Part shown: positions 16,801 through 24,565 of the stretch, piece by piece
Layout: every line of letters begins with the position of its first letter
Position numbering within the stretch: position 1 is the first letter of the stretch
Assembly (NCBI RefSeq): GCF_035581365.1
Contig: NZ_CP141590.1
Coordinates: forward strand, 3,282,001-3,346,000
Direction of reading: 5' to 3'
DNA from: Tsuneonella sp. CC-YZS046
GTDB taxonomy: Bacteria; Pseudomonadota; Alphaproteobacteria; Sphingomonadales; Sphingomonadaceae
Length of the DNA stretch: 64,000 nucleotides
Position numbers and translations under genes: made by a program
Notes under the pieces: model-generated
Told to the model about the DNA's origin: nothing
What the model saw: the letters and a program-made list of their open reading frames with translations, nothing else
Databases searched by the model: none

Positions 16801-18585
16801 GTGAGCAATCAGCGCAATATCGTGGTGGCAGTGGTGCTGTCAGGGCTTCTGCTGCTGGGCTGGGACTTTGCCATGCGCTGGTTCTACCCCCAGCCGGCTC
16901 AGCCTGTCCGGACCGAGCAGGTGGAGGCCAGCCAGGCTTCCGGCACTGCGGCAGGGCAGGCCAAGCACACGCGTGAAGGCGGGCTGACCGATGCAGCCGA
17001 TATTGCGGAAGAGGAGCGCGACCTTGCCACCGAGCTGAAATCGCCCGCCCGTGTGCCGATAACGGCGCCCGGCCTGTCCGGCTCGATCAACCTGACCGGC
17101 GCGATGATCGACGATCTCACCATCACGCGCCACCGCGCCCATGTCGAAAAGGACAGCGGCCCGGCGAGGCTGTTCTCCCCGGCCGGGACGCCCGCCCAAT
17201 ATTTCGCCCAGTTCGGCTGGGCGGGCGCGGGCGAAGGGGTGGATCTGCCCGGCCGCGCCACCCGCTGGCAGGTCGAGGGCGACCGGCTGACGCCGAAAAC
17301 CCCGGTGACGCTGGTCTGGGCCAATGGCGCCGGCCAGACCTTCTCGATCCGCTATGCGATCGACGACAATTACATGATTACGGCCACCCAGAGCGTGACC
17401 AATCGCGGGGCCTCGCCCATCGTCCTGCGGCCGGTTGCGCAGCTCAACCGGACCGAGCGGACCGCGAGCGCGGATACCTGGAATGTCCATTCCGGCCCGT
17501 TCGGCGCATTCGACCAGGCCGTGTCGTTCAGCCCGAATTACAAGGACGTCGCGCAAGCGGGCAAGATCGACAATGCCGGCAGCGTGAACTGGCTCGGCTT
17601 TACCGACATCTACTGGATGACGGCCCTGATCCCCACCCCGGGCAGCGCCGCATCCAGCGATTTCCGCGCCCTGGGCAAGGGCATCTATCTGGCGGACCTG
17701 TTCTATCAGCCGGTCACGGTTCCGGCCGGTAAGGTCGTGACCCGCACCACGCAGCTTTTCGCGGGCGCCAAGGAAAGCCGGGTGCTGGACGCTTATGAAA
17801 ATGCCGGCGTCGCCAAATTCGGCCTTGCGATCGACTGGGGCTGGTTCCGCTGGTTCGAGCGGCCGATCTTCCTGCTGCTGGACAAGCTGTTCAGCCTGAC
17901 CGGCAATTTCGGCGTGGCGATCATCCTGCTCACCCTCATCATCCGCGGCCTGATGTTCCCCATCGCCCAGCGGCAATTCGCCAGCATGGCGGCGATGCGG
18001 GCGCTGCAGCCCAAGCTCAAGGCGCTGCAGGAACGCTACAAGGACGACAAGCCCAAGCTCCAGCAGGAAACGATGGCCCTCTACAAGAAGGAGAAGGTCA
18101 ATCCGCTGGCGGGCTGCCTGCCGCTCATCATCCAGATCCCGATCTTCTTCGCTCTCTACAAGACCCTGATCCTGACCATCGAAATGCGCCACCAGCCCTT
18201 CGTGCTGTGGATCAAGGATCTGTCGGCGCCCGATCCGGCCAAGATCCTCAACCTGTTCGGCCTGCTGCCGTTCGATCCGCCCAGCTTCCTCGGCATCGGC
18301 ATTCTGGCGCTGTTGCTGGGCATCACCATGTGGCTCCAGTTCCGCCTCAATCCGGCGGCGCTGGACCCGGTCCAGCAGCAAATGTTCGCGATCATGCCCT
18401 GGGTGCTGATGTTCGTGATGGCCCCGTTCGCGGCCGGCCTGCTGATCTACTGGAACACCTCCAACATCCTGACCATCGCCCAGCAATGGTATCTCTATCG
18501 CCAGCACCCGCAGTTGAAGGAACAGGCGGAGAAGGACAGGGTGGATGCGGCGCGAAAGAGGGAGCGCGACAAGGCCGGGGCCTGA
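16801..18585 (+). CDS. yidC: Membrane protein insertase
   Basis: The protein is 594 aa, the Gram-negative length. An N-terminal transmembrane helix (VVAVVLSGLLLLGWDFAMRW) is followed by a large periplasmic beta domain (about residues 60-350). The conserved five-helix insertase core starts at GNFGVAIILLTLIIRGLMFP and includes the Arg-bearing hydrophilic groove. The core also carries PLAGCLPLIIQIPIFFALY and the helix pair MPWVLMFVMAPFAAGLLIYW. The C-terminus is basic (ARKRERDKAGA), suited to ribosome contact. GTG start. It inserts and folds inner-membrane proteins, alone or with SecYEG. Confidence 0.97.
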   Translation: MSNQRNIVVAVVLSGLLLLGWDFAMRWFYPQPAQPVRTEQVEASQASGTAAGQAKHTREGGLTDAADIAEEERDLATELKSPARVPITAPGLSGSINLTGAMIDDLTITRHRAHVEKDSGPARLFSPAGTPAQYFAQFGWAGAGEGVDLPGRATRWQVEGDRLTPKTPVTLVWANGAGQTFSIRYAIDDNYMITATQSVTNRGASPIVLRPVAQLNRTERTASADTWNVHSGPFGAFDQAVSFSPNYKDVAQAGKIDNAGSVNWLGFTDIYWMTALIPTPGSAASSDFRALGKGIYLADLFYQPVTVPAGKVVTRTTQLFAGAKESRVLDAYENAGVAKFGLAIDWGWFRWFERPIFLLLDKLFSLTGNFGVAIILLTLIIRGLMFPIAQRQFASMAAMRALQPKLKALQERYKDDKPKLQQETMALYKKEKVNPLAGCLPLIIQIPIFFALYKTLILTIEMRHQPFVLWIKDLSAPDPAKILNLFGLLPFDPPSFLGIGILALLLGITMWLQFRLNPAALDPVQQQMFAIMPWVLMFVMAPFAAGLLIYWNTSNILTIAQQWYLYRQHPQLKEQAEKDRVDAARKRERDKAGA

Positions 18586-18595
18586 CGCGACAGGG

Positions 18596-19237
18596 ATGGA
18601 CCAGTCTGACGAGGATCTTGCCGAACGCGCCCGCCGCCTGTTTTCCGGGCGTGTGGAGTTCCTCAAGTCCGCGCCCGCGCTCAAGTTCCTGCCCGATCCG
18701 GATTTCCCGGAGATCGCCTTTTGCGGCCGTTCCAATGTGGGCAAAAGCTCGCTGCTCAATGCCTTGACCGGGCGCCGGGCCATTGCCCGCACATCGGTGA
18801 CGCCGGGGCGGACGCAGGAGCTGAATTTCTTCGAAGTGGGCGAGCCTACGCAGTTCCGCCTGGTGGACATGCCCGGCTACGGCTTCGCGAAGGCCCCCCC
18901 GAAGGTCGTGGAGGCATGGCGGCGGCTGGTGCGCGATTTCCTGCGCGGGCGGGTGCCGCTGAAACGCACTCTCCTGCTCGTCGACGCCCGCCATGGCATC
19001 AAGCCGGTGGATGCGGACATGATGCAGATGCTGGATGAGGCGGCGGTGGGCTATCGCATCGTCCTCACCAAGGCGGACAAGGTCAAGGAAAGCGAATTGG
19101 GCAAGGTTCTGGCCGAAACCCAGGCCGAGGCGCGCAAGCACCCGGCGGCCTTTCCGGTCATCCATGTCACTTCGTCGGAAGTGAAGCGGGGCATAGAGGA
19201 ACTGCGCGCCGCGGTGCTGGCGGACGCCGAGATCTGA
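18596..19237 (+). CDS. engB: Ribosome biogenesis GTPase YihA/YsxC (EngB)
   Basis: The protein is 213 aa. The GTPase motifs are complete: G1 GRSNVGKSS, G2 Thr in RTSVTPGRTQ, G3 DMPG (VDMPGYGFAKAP), G4 TKAD and G5 VTSSE. EngB assists late assembly of the 50S subunit. The ATG, with AGGG upstream, is 10 nt after the yidC stop, so it belongs to the yidC transcript. Confidence 0.95.
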   Translation: MDQSDEDLAERARRLFSGRVEFLKSAPALKFLPDPDFPEIAFCGRSNVGKSSLLNALTGRRAIARTSVTPGRTQELNFFEVGEPTQFRLVDMPGYGFAKAPPKVVEAWRRLVRDFLRGRVPLKRTLLLVDARHGIKPVDADMMQMLDEAAVGYRIVLTKADKVKESELGKVLAETQAEARKHPAAFPVIHVTSSEVKRGIEELRAAVLADAEI

Positions 19238-19275
19238 TCCGCCCCGGCTGATTCCCCAGCACGATCAAACGCATT

Positions 19276-19303
19276 GGAACCGCGCCGGATGCCGGATCGA
19301 AAA
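19276..19303 (+). promoter_or_regulatory. Weak candidate EcfG-type general-stress promoter for csbD
   Basis: GGAACC is followed after 16 nt by CGAAAA, about 64 nt before csbD. The alphaproteobacterial EcfG consensus is GGAAC-N16/17-CGTT, so the -35 is perfect and the -10 has two mismatches. The target is the sort of gene this sigma factor controls. I rate this as a suggestion only. Confidence 0.25.
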
Positions 19304-19366
19304 CCCGCCACCGGGCGTTGATCCGGTGTGCGGGCGCTGATGCTCGTTCAAGACAGGAGATGATCG

Positions 19367-19537
19367 ATGGGCGAACTCACCGACAAGATCAAAGGCAATG
19401 TCAACGAAGCGATCGGCAAGGTGAAGCAGCAGAGCGGCAATCCCGCGACCCGGCAGGAAGGGCGGGACCAGGAATTGAAGGGCAAGGCCCAGCAACTCAA
19501 GGGCGAAGTCAAGGGCAAGCTGGGCGACAACATCTGA
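19367..19537 (+). CDS. CsbD family stress protein
   Basis: The protein is 56 aa: MGELTDKIKGNVNEAIGKVK, then QQSGNPATRQEGRDQELKGK, then AQQLKGEVKGKLGDNI. This is the CsbD helical repeat pattern (KGxxNExxGKxK...KGKxQQxKGxxK). Members are small hydrophilic general-stress proteins of unknown mechanism. AGGAGAT precedes the ATG by 5 nt. A hairpin from repeat copy E lies 11 nt after the stop and probably terminates it. Confidence 0.9.
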   Translation: MGELTDKIKGNVNEAIGKVKQQSGNPATRQEGRDQELKGKAQQLKGEVKGKLGDNI

Positions 19538-19545
19538 ATACGGCT

Positions 19546-19616
19546 CAGACTCGTTCCGGTTCTGGTTAACCGGAACGAGTTTGGAATTTGCCCGTTTTAC
19601 GTGATTCCCGGATCAG
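19546..19616 (-). repeat. Copy E of the dispersed palindromic repeat, with terminator-like hairpin
   Basis: It matches the extended form of the repeat seen at 26.8 kb (read in reverse): the GTTCCGGTT palindromic arm, then GGAATTTGCCCGTTTTACGTGA, shown here in part only. Positions 19549-19580 form a perfect 11-bp stem (ACTCGTTCCGG/CCGGAACGAGT) with a 10-nt loop. The match extends to about 19616 and therefore covers the globin stop codon at 19613-19615; the TTTCGAAGCA end of the element is missing. Confidence 0.75.
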
Positions 19617-20062
19617 GCGGCCGAGGCAGTCTCGTAGGCCTGCGCTTCGGCCGCGATCAGAATATCGGCGAGCATCCAGTAGGCCTCGCCCCAAGCGGCG
19701 AGCACTTCGTCCGTGGCCAGGTCCTCGCCCAGCACTTCGCGAATGGCGGGAAGCAGGGCCTCGGCGACATGCGGGTAATGCTCCGGCTTCACGCCGGTTT
19801 CGATATGGCGGCTCACCATGCGCTGCACGGCGGAACCGAGGTTCTGCAATTTGTCGATGTTCTTGGCATAGGCAAGGATCGCGCCCGCCAGCCTGCGGGG
19901 TTGCTCGCCGCTTTCCTGCGCGGCCCGGTCGAACATCGCCTCGATTTCAGGATTCCTGAAGAGCCGGGCATACATGGCCGTGGTGATCGCCAGCCCATGC
20001 TTTTCGATGGCGGGAGCGGTGGCCTTGACGATCTGCATTGCCTCGGCGGAAATGGTGCGCAT
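19613..20062 (-). CDS. Single-domain globin (flavohaemoglobin-type haem domain only)
   Basis: The protein is 149 aa and aligns to the N-terminal globin of flavohaemoglobins, with conserved active-site residues. Tyr31 is the B10 position (TTAMYARLF), Gln54 is E7 (SGEQPRRL), and His86 is the proximal F8 (SRHIETGVKPEHYP). The C-terminus LAAWGEAYWMLADILI is also typical. No FAD/NAD reductase domain follows. Such single-domain globins bind O2 and NO and may act as NO dioxygenases with a separate reductase. An NsrR-like core sequence lies 21-33 nt upstream of the start. Confidence 0.9.
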   Translation of the reverse strand: MRTISAEAMQIVKATAPAIEKHGLAITTAMYARLFRNPEIEAMFDRAAQESGEQPRRLAGAILAYAKNIDKLQNLGSAVQRMVSRHIETGVKPEHYPHVAEALLPAIREVLGEDLATDEVLAAWGEAYWMLADILIAAEAQAYETASAA

Positions 20063-20082
20063 ATCTGAACCTTCTAAATGTT

Positions 20083-20095
20083 GTATTTAAAATGC
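20083..20095 (-). promoter_or_regulatory. NsrR-like operator core upstream of the globin
   Basis: GTATTTAAAATGC on the plus strand fits GYATTT-N-AAATRC, the core of the NsrR site as I recall it; the outer arms match only partly. It lies 20 nt upstream of the globin ATG, where repressor binding would block transcription. NsrR is a nitric-oxide-sensing iron-sulfur repressor of haemoglobin genes. No nsrR gene is in the window. Confidence 0.45.
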
Positions 20096-20302
20096 CGGTA
20101 TTAATTATGCCTGATTTGCGCAAGTGCTTTTTTCGCACGGAAGGTTGAATGCAATTCACCGGATGCTCCGCTTTCGGCTGAGGCGCCCCGGAGCCGATTG
20201 CCTTGCCTGATCGTTGTCGGCAGCAGGGCGGGAAACCCTGTTCATTCTCGACAGCGCAACGCTGAATGCGTAGGGCAGGGGCGTGACAAGACGGGGCGAT
20301 TG

Positions 20303-20971
20303 ATGAAGCTGATTATCGGCAACAAGAATTATTCCAGCTGGTCCCTGCGGGGCTGGCTCGCAGCCAAGCAATCCGGCCTGTCCTTCGAGGAGATCACGGT
20401 GAACATCTCCGGCGAGGACTGGGAGGAGGCCAAGCGGGAATGGGGCGACATCCAGCCCTCATCCGGCAAGGTGCCGATCCTGTGGGATGGCGATGTGGTG
20501 ATCTGGGACAGCCTGGCGATCATCGAATATCTCGCCGACAAGGTGGGGCGCGATCGCTTCTGGCCCAAGGATGAGGCCGCGCGGGGCATGGCGCGATCCA
20601 TGGTGGCCGAGATGCATTCGTCCTACCTGCCGTTGCGCCGGGAAATGCCGATGAATGTCCGCCGCCGCTTCGAAGGCCTCGAGATCAGCGATGAGGCGCG
20701 GGTCAACATCGTGCGCATTCTCAGCCTGTGGGCGGAAGCGCGAGCGCGGTTTGGCGGGGGCGGCCCGTTCCTGTTCGGCACCTTCAGCGCGGCCGACATC
20801 ATCTATGCCCCGATCGTCAGCCGCTTCCTGAGCTACGGCGTCGGCGTTCCCGGCTTCGCGCAGGCCTATATGCAGGCGATGTGGGAGCATGAATGGATGC
20901 AGGCCTGGATCAAGGCGGCCGAGGACGAGGAATGGGTCATCGAGCAATGGGAGCAGCCGCAGCGGGCATGA
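20303..20971 (+). CDS. Glutathione S-transferase family protein
   Basis: The protein is 222 aa. The thioredoxin-like N-domain starts MKLIIGNKNYSSWSLRGWLA, with the SSWS serine motif at the expected catalytic position. The cis-Pro is in SGKVPILWDGDVVIWDSLAI, with E/DS contacting glutathione. The alpha-helical C-domain spans about 90-210 and contains FGTFSAADIIYAPIVSRF. It conjugates or reduces substrates with glutathione; the substrate is unknown. Its TGA overlaps the ATG of dapE. Confidence 0.9.
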   Translation: MKLIIGNKNYSSWSLRGWLAAKQSGLSFEEITVNISGEDWEEAKREWGDIQPSSGKVPILWDGDVVIWDSLAIIEYLADKVGRDRFWPKDEAARGMARSMVAEMHSSYLPLRREMPMNVRRRFEGLEISDEARVNIVRILSLWAEARARFGGGGPFLFGTFSAADIIYAPIVSRFLSYGVGVPGFAQAYMQAMWEHEWMQAWIKAAEDEEWVIEQWEQPQRA

Positions 20972-22104
20972 CGGATTTGCGTGACACAGCGGAACTGGCC
21001 GAGGCGCTGATCGCCTGCCCCAGCGTGACCCCGGCTGCGGGGCTGGTGTTCGATTGCCTGGAACGGATGCTCGCTCCTCTCGGCTTTGCGGTGCATCGGT
21101 TCGATGCGGGGGAACCGCCGGACGGGCCGGTGGAGAATTTGTTCGCCATCCGGGCCGGGCCGCAAGGCAAGCCGCATTTCGCCTTTGCCGGGCATGTCGA
21201 TGTGGTCCCGCCGGGCGAGGGCTGGACCAGCGCGCCATTCGCGCCGGAGCGGCGAGGGGAGCTGCTCTACGGGCGCGGCGCGGTCGACATGAAGGGCGCG
21301 ATCGCCGCGATGATCGCGGCCGTGCGGGATATTCCGGCCGACGCGGGCACCATCAGCTTCATCGTCACCGGGGACGAGGAGGGCGCCGCTCGCTATGGCA
21401 CCATCGCCCTGATGGAACGGATGCGCGAACTGGGATCTATCCCCGACCTCTGCCTTGTCGGCGAACCCACCAGCGTCAACCGGCTGGGCGACATGATGAA
21501 GATCGGGCGGCGCGGTTCGGTCAATATCTGGCTCGAAGTGCCGGGCGTGCAAGGCCACGTCGCCTATCCCCATCTGGCGGACAATCCCTGCCCCAGGCTG
21601 GTGGCGCTGCTGGCCGAACTCGATGCGCTGGTGCTGGATGAGGGGACGGACTGGTTCCAGCCTTCCAATCTCGAGATCACGGAGATCGTGGTCGGCAATC
21701 CGGCCGGCAACGTCATCCCGGCCAAGGCCAGCGCCCGCATTTCCATCCGCTTCAACGATCTGCATACCGGGGCGGGGCTGGTGGAGATGATCGGCGCGAT
21801 CGCCGCCCGGCACGGCGGGACGGCGAAGGGAACGATCTCGGGCGAGCCTTTCCTGACCAGGCCCGGCGATTTCTCCAAGCTGATCGCCGAGGCGGTGGAG
21901 GCGGAAACCGGCGTCGTGCCCGAAGCCTCGACCAGCGGCGGCACGTCCGATGCCCGCTTCCTCAAGGATTTCTGCCCGGTCATCGAATTCGGCCTGTGCA
22001 ACGCCACCATGCACAAGCGGGACGAGGCGGTGGCCTTGCCCGATCTGGAGATGCTGGCGCGGATCTACCGGCGGATCACCGAACGGGCGCTGGCGGGCGG
22101 ATGA
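20968..22104 (+). CDS. dapE: Succinyl-diaminopimelate desuccinylase
   Basis: The protein is 378 aa, the M20 peptidase fold. Metal ligands are visible: FAGHVDVVPPGE (His, Asp), GAVDMKGAIAAM (Asp), the catalytic-base/ligand EE in VTGDEEGAARYGT, and the C-terminal His in CNATMHKRDEAV. The lid domain with GRRGSVNIWLEVPGVQGHVA is present. It hydrolyses N-succinyl-LL-diaminopimelate in lysine and peptidoglycan precursor synthesis; dapB of the same pathway lies 2.5 kb downstream on the other strand. The start overlaps the GST stop (ATGA). Confidence 0.95.
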   Translation: MTDLRDTAELAEALIACPSVTPAAGLVFDCLERMLAPLGFAVHRFDAGEPPDGPVENLFAIRAGPQGKPHFAFAGHVDVVPPGEGWTSAPFAPERRGELLYGRGAVDMKGAIAAMIAAVRDIPADAGTISFIVTGDEEGAARYGTIALMERMRELGSIPDLCLVGEPTSVNRLGDMMKIGRRGSVNIWLEVPGVQGHVAYPHLADNPCPRLVALLAELDALVLDEGTDWFQPSNLEITEIVVGNPAGNVIPAKASARISIRFNDLHTGAGLVEMIGAIAARHGGTAKGTISGEPFLTRPGDFSKLIAEAVEAETGVVPEASTSGGTSDARFLKDFCPVIEFGLCNATMHKRDEAVALPDLEMLARIYRRITERALAGG

Positions 22105-22119
22105 GGATGGCGGCCTGAG

Positions 22120-22141
22120 ATGAGCACAGGATGAGCACAGG
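22120..22141 (+). repeat. Two tandem 11-nt repeats containing overlapping mini-ORFs
   Basis: ATGAGCACAGG occurs twice in tandem directly before the ATGAGCGG start of the symporter gene. Each copy encodes Met-Ser-Thr-Gly-stop, and each TGA overlaps the next ATG by one nucleotide shift (GGATGA). The true start is therefore the third ATG of a cascade. Confidence 0.7.
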
Positions 22142-23446
22142 ATGAGCGGCGAAGCGGCGGAAATCGCGCGGGAAGCTGCCCCGGCCGGCCACGGCAGGCT
22201 GCAATGGGGCATTTTCGCGGGGTTTCTGCTTGGCTTGGTTGCGGGCCTGCTGGCCTATACATTCGCGCGCGACGCGGCCTGGGTCGGCGCCGTCATCACC
22301 TATGTGACCAATCCGCTCGGCCAGATATTCCTGCGGCTGCTGTTCATGCTGGTGATTCCGCTGCTGTTCTCCGCGCTGGTGGTGGGCATCGCCGAAATGG
22401 GCGAGATCCGCACGCTCAAGGCGGTGGGCATCCGCACGCTGGTCTATACGGTGGCGGTTTCCTCGATTGCGGTGGCGGTCAGCCTGGCGGTGGTGAATAT
22501 CGCCCGCCCCGGCGCCGGGGTCGATCCGGTCGCCGCCCGCGAATTGCTGGCACAGGGCGGAGAAGGCGCGGCGGGAATCATCGAACGGACGGCCGAGGCC
22601 AAGACCGGGGTGGACGCGGTGGTCGGCATCGTGCCGTCCAACATCGTCGGCGCGATGAGCGACAACGACATCCTCGCGGTGATGTTCTTCGCGCTGTTCT
22701 TCGGGATCGGCCTGCTGCTGGTGCGGACCCAGCGCACCCGGACGCTGAAGGATGCGGTGGAGGGCGTGTTCGAGGTTTCGATGCGGCTGATCGGCATCGT
22801 CATCCTGCTCGCGCCCTTCGCGATCTTCTGCTTCATGTTCAACCTCGCCGCGCAGTTCGGCTGGGACCTGCTGTTCAAGCTGGCCGCCTATGTCGGAGTG
22901 GTGCTGCTGGCGCTGGCCATCCAGATGTTCGGCGTGTTTCCCGCGCTGCTGGCGTTCCTCGCCCGGAAGAACCCCGTCGCCTTCTTCCGCGAAACCCGCG
23001 AGGCCAGCCTGATGGCCTTCTCCACGGCGTCCTCGAACGCCACCTTGCCGACGGCGCTGCGCGTGGCCGAGACGGAGCTGAAGCTGCCGCCGCGCATCTC
23101 GCGCTTCGTGCTGACCATCGGCGCCACCGCCAACCAGAACGGCACGGCGATGTTCGAAGGGGTGACGGTGCTGTTCCTGGCGCAGTTCTTCGGCGTGGAC
23201 CTGTCGCTGGCCGACCAGCTGTTCGTCATGCTGGTGTGCATCCTGGCGGGGATCGGCACGGCTGGCGTGCCGGCCGGCTCGCTGCCGGTGATCGCGCTGA
23301 TCCTCGGCGGGGTCGGCGTTCCGCCCGAGGGGATCGGCCTGATCCTCGGCGTCGACCGCTTCCTCGACATGTGCCGCACCACGCTCAACGTGATCGGCGA
23401 TCTGGTCGCGGCGACCGTGATCTCGGCGAGGAGCGGGAAGAGCTAG
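22142..23446 (+). CDS. Dicarboxylate/amino acid:cation symporter (SDF/DAACS family)
   Basis: The protein is 434 aa with about eight transmembrane helices and two re-entrant hairpins. Family blocks are present: NPLGQIFLRLLFMLVIPLLFSALV, the Ser-rich hairpin FSTASSNATLPTAL, ATANQNGTAMFEGVTVLFLAQ, and the GVPPEGIGLILGVDRFLDMCRTTLN region with the substrate-binding Asp/Arg/Asn. It imports C4-dicarboxylates or acidic amino acids with Na+ or H+; substrate choice cannot be read reliably. The stop overlaps the stop of the convergent DUF6491 gene by 4 nt. Confidence 0.92.
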   Translation: MSGEAAEIAREAAPAGHGRLQWGIFAGFLLGLVAGLLAYTFARDAAWVGAVITYVTNPLGQIFLRLLFMLVIPLLFSALVVGIAEMGEIRTLKAVGIRTLVYTVAVSSIAVAVSLAVVNIARPGAGVDPVAARELLAQGGEGAAGIIERTAEAKTGVDAVVGIVPSNIVGAMSDNDILAVMFFALFFGIGLLLVRTQRTRTLKDAVEGVFEVSMRLIGIVILLAPFAIFCFMFNLAAQFGWDLLFKLAAYVGVVLLALAIQMFGVFPALLAFLARKNPVAFFRETREASLMAFSTASSNATLPTALRVAETELKLPPRISRFVLTIGATANQNGTAMFEGVTVLFLAQFFGVDLSLADQLFVMLVCILAGIGTAGVPAGSLPVIALILGGVGVPPEGIGLILGVDRFLDMCRTTLNVIGDLVAATVISARSGKS

Positions 23447-23841
23447 CCCGCCTTCTTCTCCAGTTCCACCGGCACGAAGCTGCCCAGTCCGCAACCGGCG
23501 CCGCGCTGGTAATCGCCGCCGATCCGGCGCAGCACGTAGATGATGTCCGTGTTGCAGAGCTGGCTGAGCGAAGTCTCGTAGGTGAAGGCCTGCTCGCTGC
23601 CCAGCCCGGGGCAGCTGTGGGGCAGGATGTTGCGATAGGTCTTGCTGCCCGTGTTGAAGTCGATGGTGTAATTGTCATGCACCCGGCTTCCGCGGATCTG
23701 CGAAATCGGAATGCAACTTTGCGCATCGCCGACCACGGTTGCGGCGGGGACGCGGCTTGGCCGGTTGGCGCTGTCGACTTCGCCGCTGCAGGCGGTGAGG
23801 CTCAAGGCGGCGATGGGGGCAAGCAAAAGCGCTCTTTTCAT
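23443..23841 (-). CDS. DUF6491 family lipoprotein
   Basis: The protein is 132 aa from MKRALLLAPIAALSLTAC, a lipoprotein signal with its Cys at the lipobox. The mature part has the pattern of DUF6491: SCIPISQIRGSRVHDNYTIDF, then TYRNILPHSCPGLGSEQAF, then CNTDIIYVLRR and a GCGLGSFVPVELE ending. Four mature cysteines may form disulfides. It is a small periplasmic lipoprotein of unknown function typical of sphingomonads. Five extra codons upstream (from 23856) are possible. Confidence 0.75.
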   Translation of the reverse strand: MKRALLLAPIAALSLTACSGEVDSANRPSRVPAATVVGDAQSCIPISQIRGSRVHDNYTIDFNTGSKTYRNILPHSCPGLGSEQAFTYETSLSQLCNTDIIYVLRRIGGDYQRGAGCGLGSFVPVELEKKAG

Positions 23842-23893
23842 CATCTCGCTCTCCATTCGGGGGCGAGTCGTGAAAATCCGCCTGCCCCTCGTT

Positions 23894-24553
23894 TCATCCT
23901 ACTCCCTTTCCGGGGGGAGGTTCCAATCTCTTTTCGCGGAACCCGCATTGCGCCACCACCAGGCAGCGCCAGCATTCCGGGGTGCGGGCCTTGCAGGTAT
24001 AACGGCCCAGCAGGATCAGCCAGTGATGGGCGTGCTGGCGAAAGGGCTGCGGCACCCGCTTCTCCAGCAGCGCCTCGACCTTATCCGGGGTCTTGCCCGG
24101 GGCCAGGCCGGTGCGGTTGCAGACCCGGAACACATGCGTGTCGACAGCGAATGTCTCCTCGCCGAAGGCGCAGTTCATCACCACATTGGCGGTCTTGCGG
24201 CCGACCCCCGGCAAGGTGACGAGCGCGTCCCGATCCGCAGGAACTTCCCCGCCATGGTGGGCGATCAATTGCTCCGACAGGGCGATGACATTCTTCGCCT
24301 TGGAATTGAACAGGCCGATGGTCTTGATGTATTGCTTCAGGTCTTCCTCGCCCAATTCCACCATTTGCCGGGGCGTCTGGACCCTGGCGAACAGCGCCCT
24401 GGTCGCCTTGTTGACCCCGGCGTCGGTCGCCTGGGCGGAGAGCACGACGGCGACCAGCAATTGATAGATATTGCCGAATTCCAGCTCGGTTTCCGGCGAG
24501 GGATTGTCCTCGGCCAGAATCCGGAAAAATTCGAAGATGGCGTCCTTCTTCAA
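23894..24553 (-). CDS. nth: Endonuclease III
   Basis: The protein is 219 aa. The helix-hairpin-helix LVTLPGVGRKTANVVMN contains the catalytic Lys, and VDTHVFRVCNR contains the catalytic Asp. The C-terminal [4Fe-4S] loop has CKARTPECWRCLVVAQC with C-x6-C-x2-C-x5-C spacing. It is a bifunctional glycosylase/AP lyase for oxidised pyrimidines in base excision repair. It lies 12 nt downstream of dapB on the same strand, so the two are probably co-transcribed. Confidence 0.96.
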   Translation of the reverse strand: MKKDAIFEFFRILAEDNPSPETELEFGNIYQLLVAVVLSAQATDAGVNKATRALFARVQTPRQMVELGEEDLKQYIKTIGLFNSKAKNVIALSEQLIAHHGGEVPADRDALVTLPGVGRKTANVVMNCAFGEETFAVDTHVFRVCNRTGLAPGKTPDKVEALLEKRVPQPFRQHAHHWLILLGRYTCKARTPECWRCLVVAQCGFREKRLEPPPGKGVG

Positions 24554-24565
24554 GGCTGGAGCCGG

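Noticed and set aside
16840-18870. A 676-codon minus-strand open frame opposite yidC/engB
   Set aside because: It is antisense to two certain genes and has the Arg/Gly/Asp-heavy composition of a shadow frame.
22204-24219. A 671-codon plus-strand open frame in the symporter region
   Set aside because: It is a frame-shifted shadow of the symporter gene and runs antisense into DUF6491 and nth.
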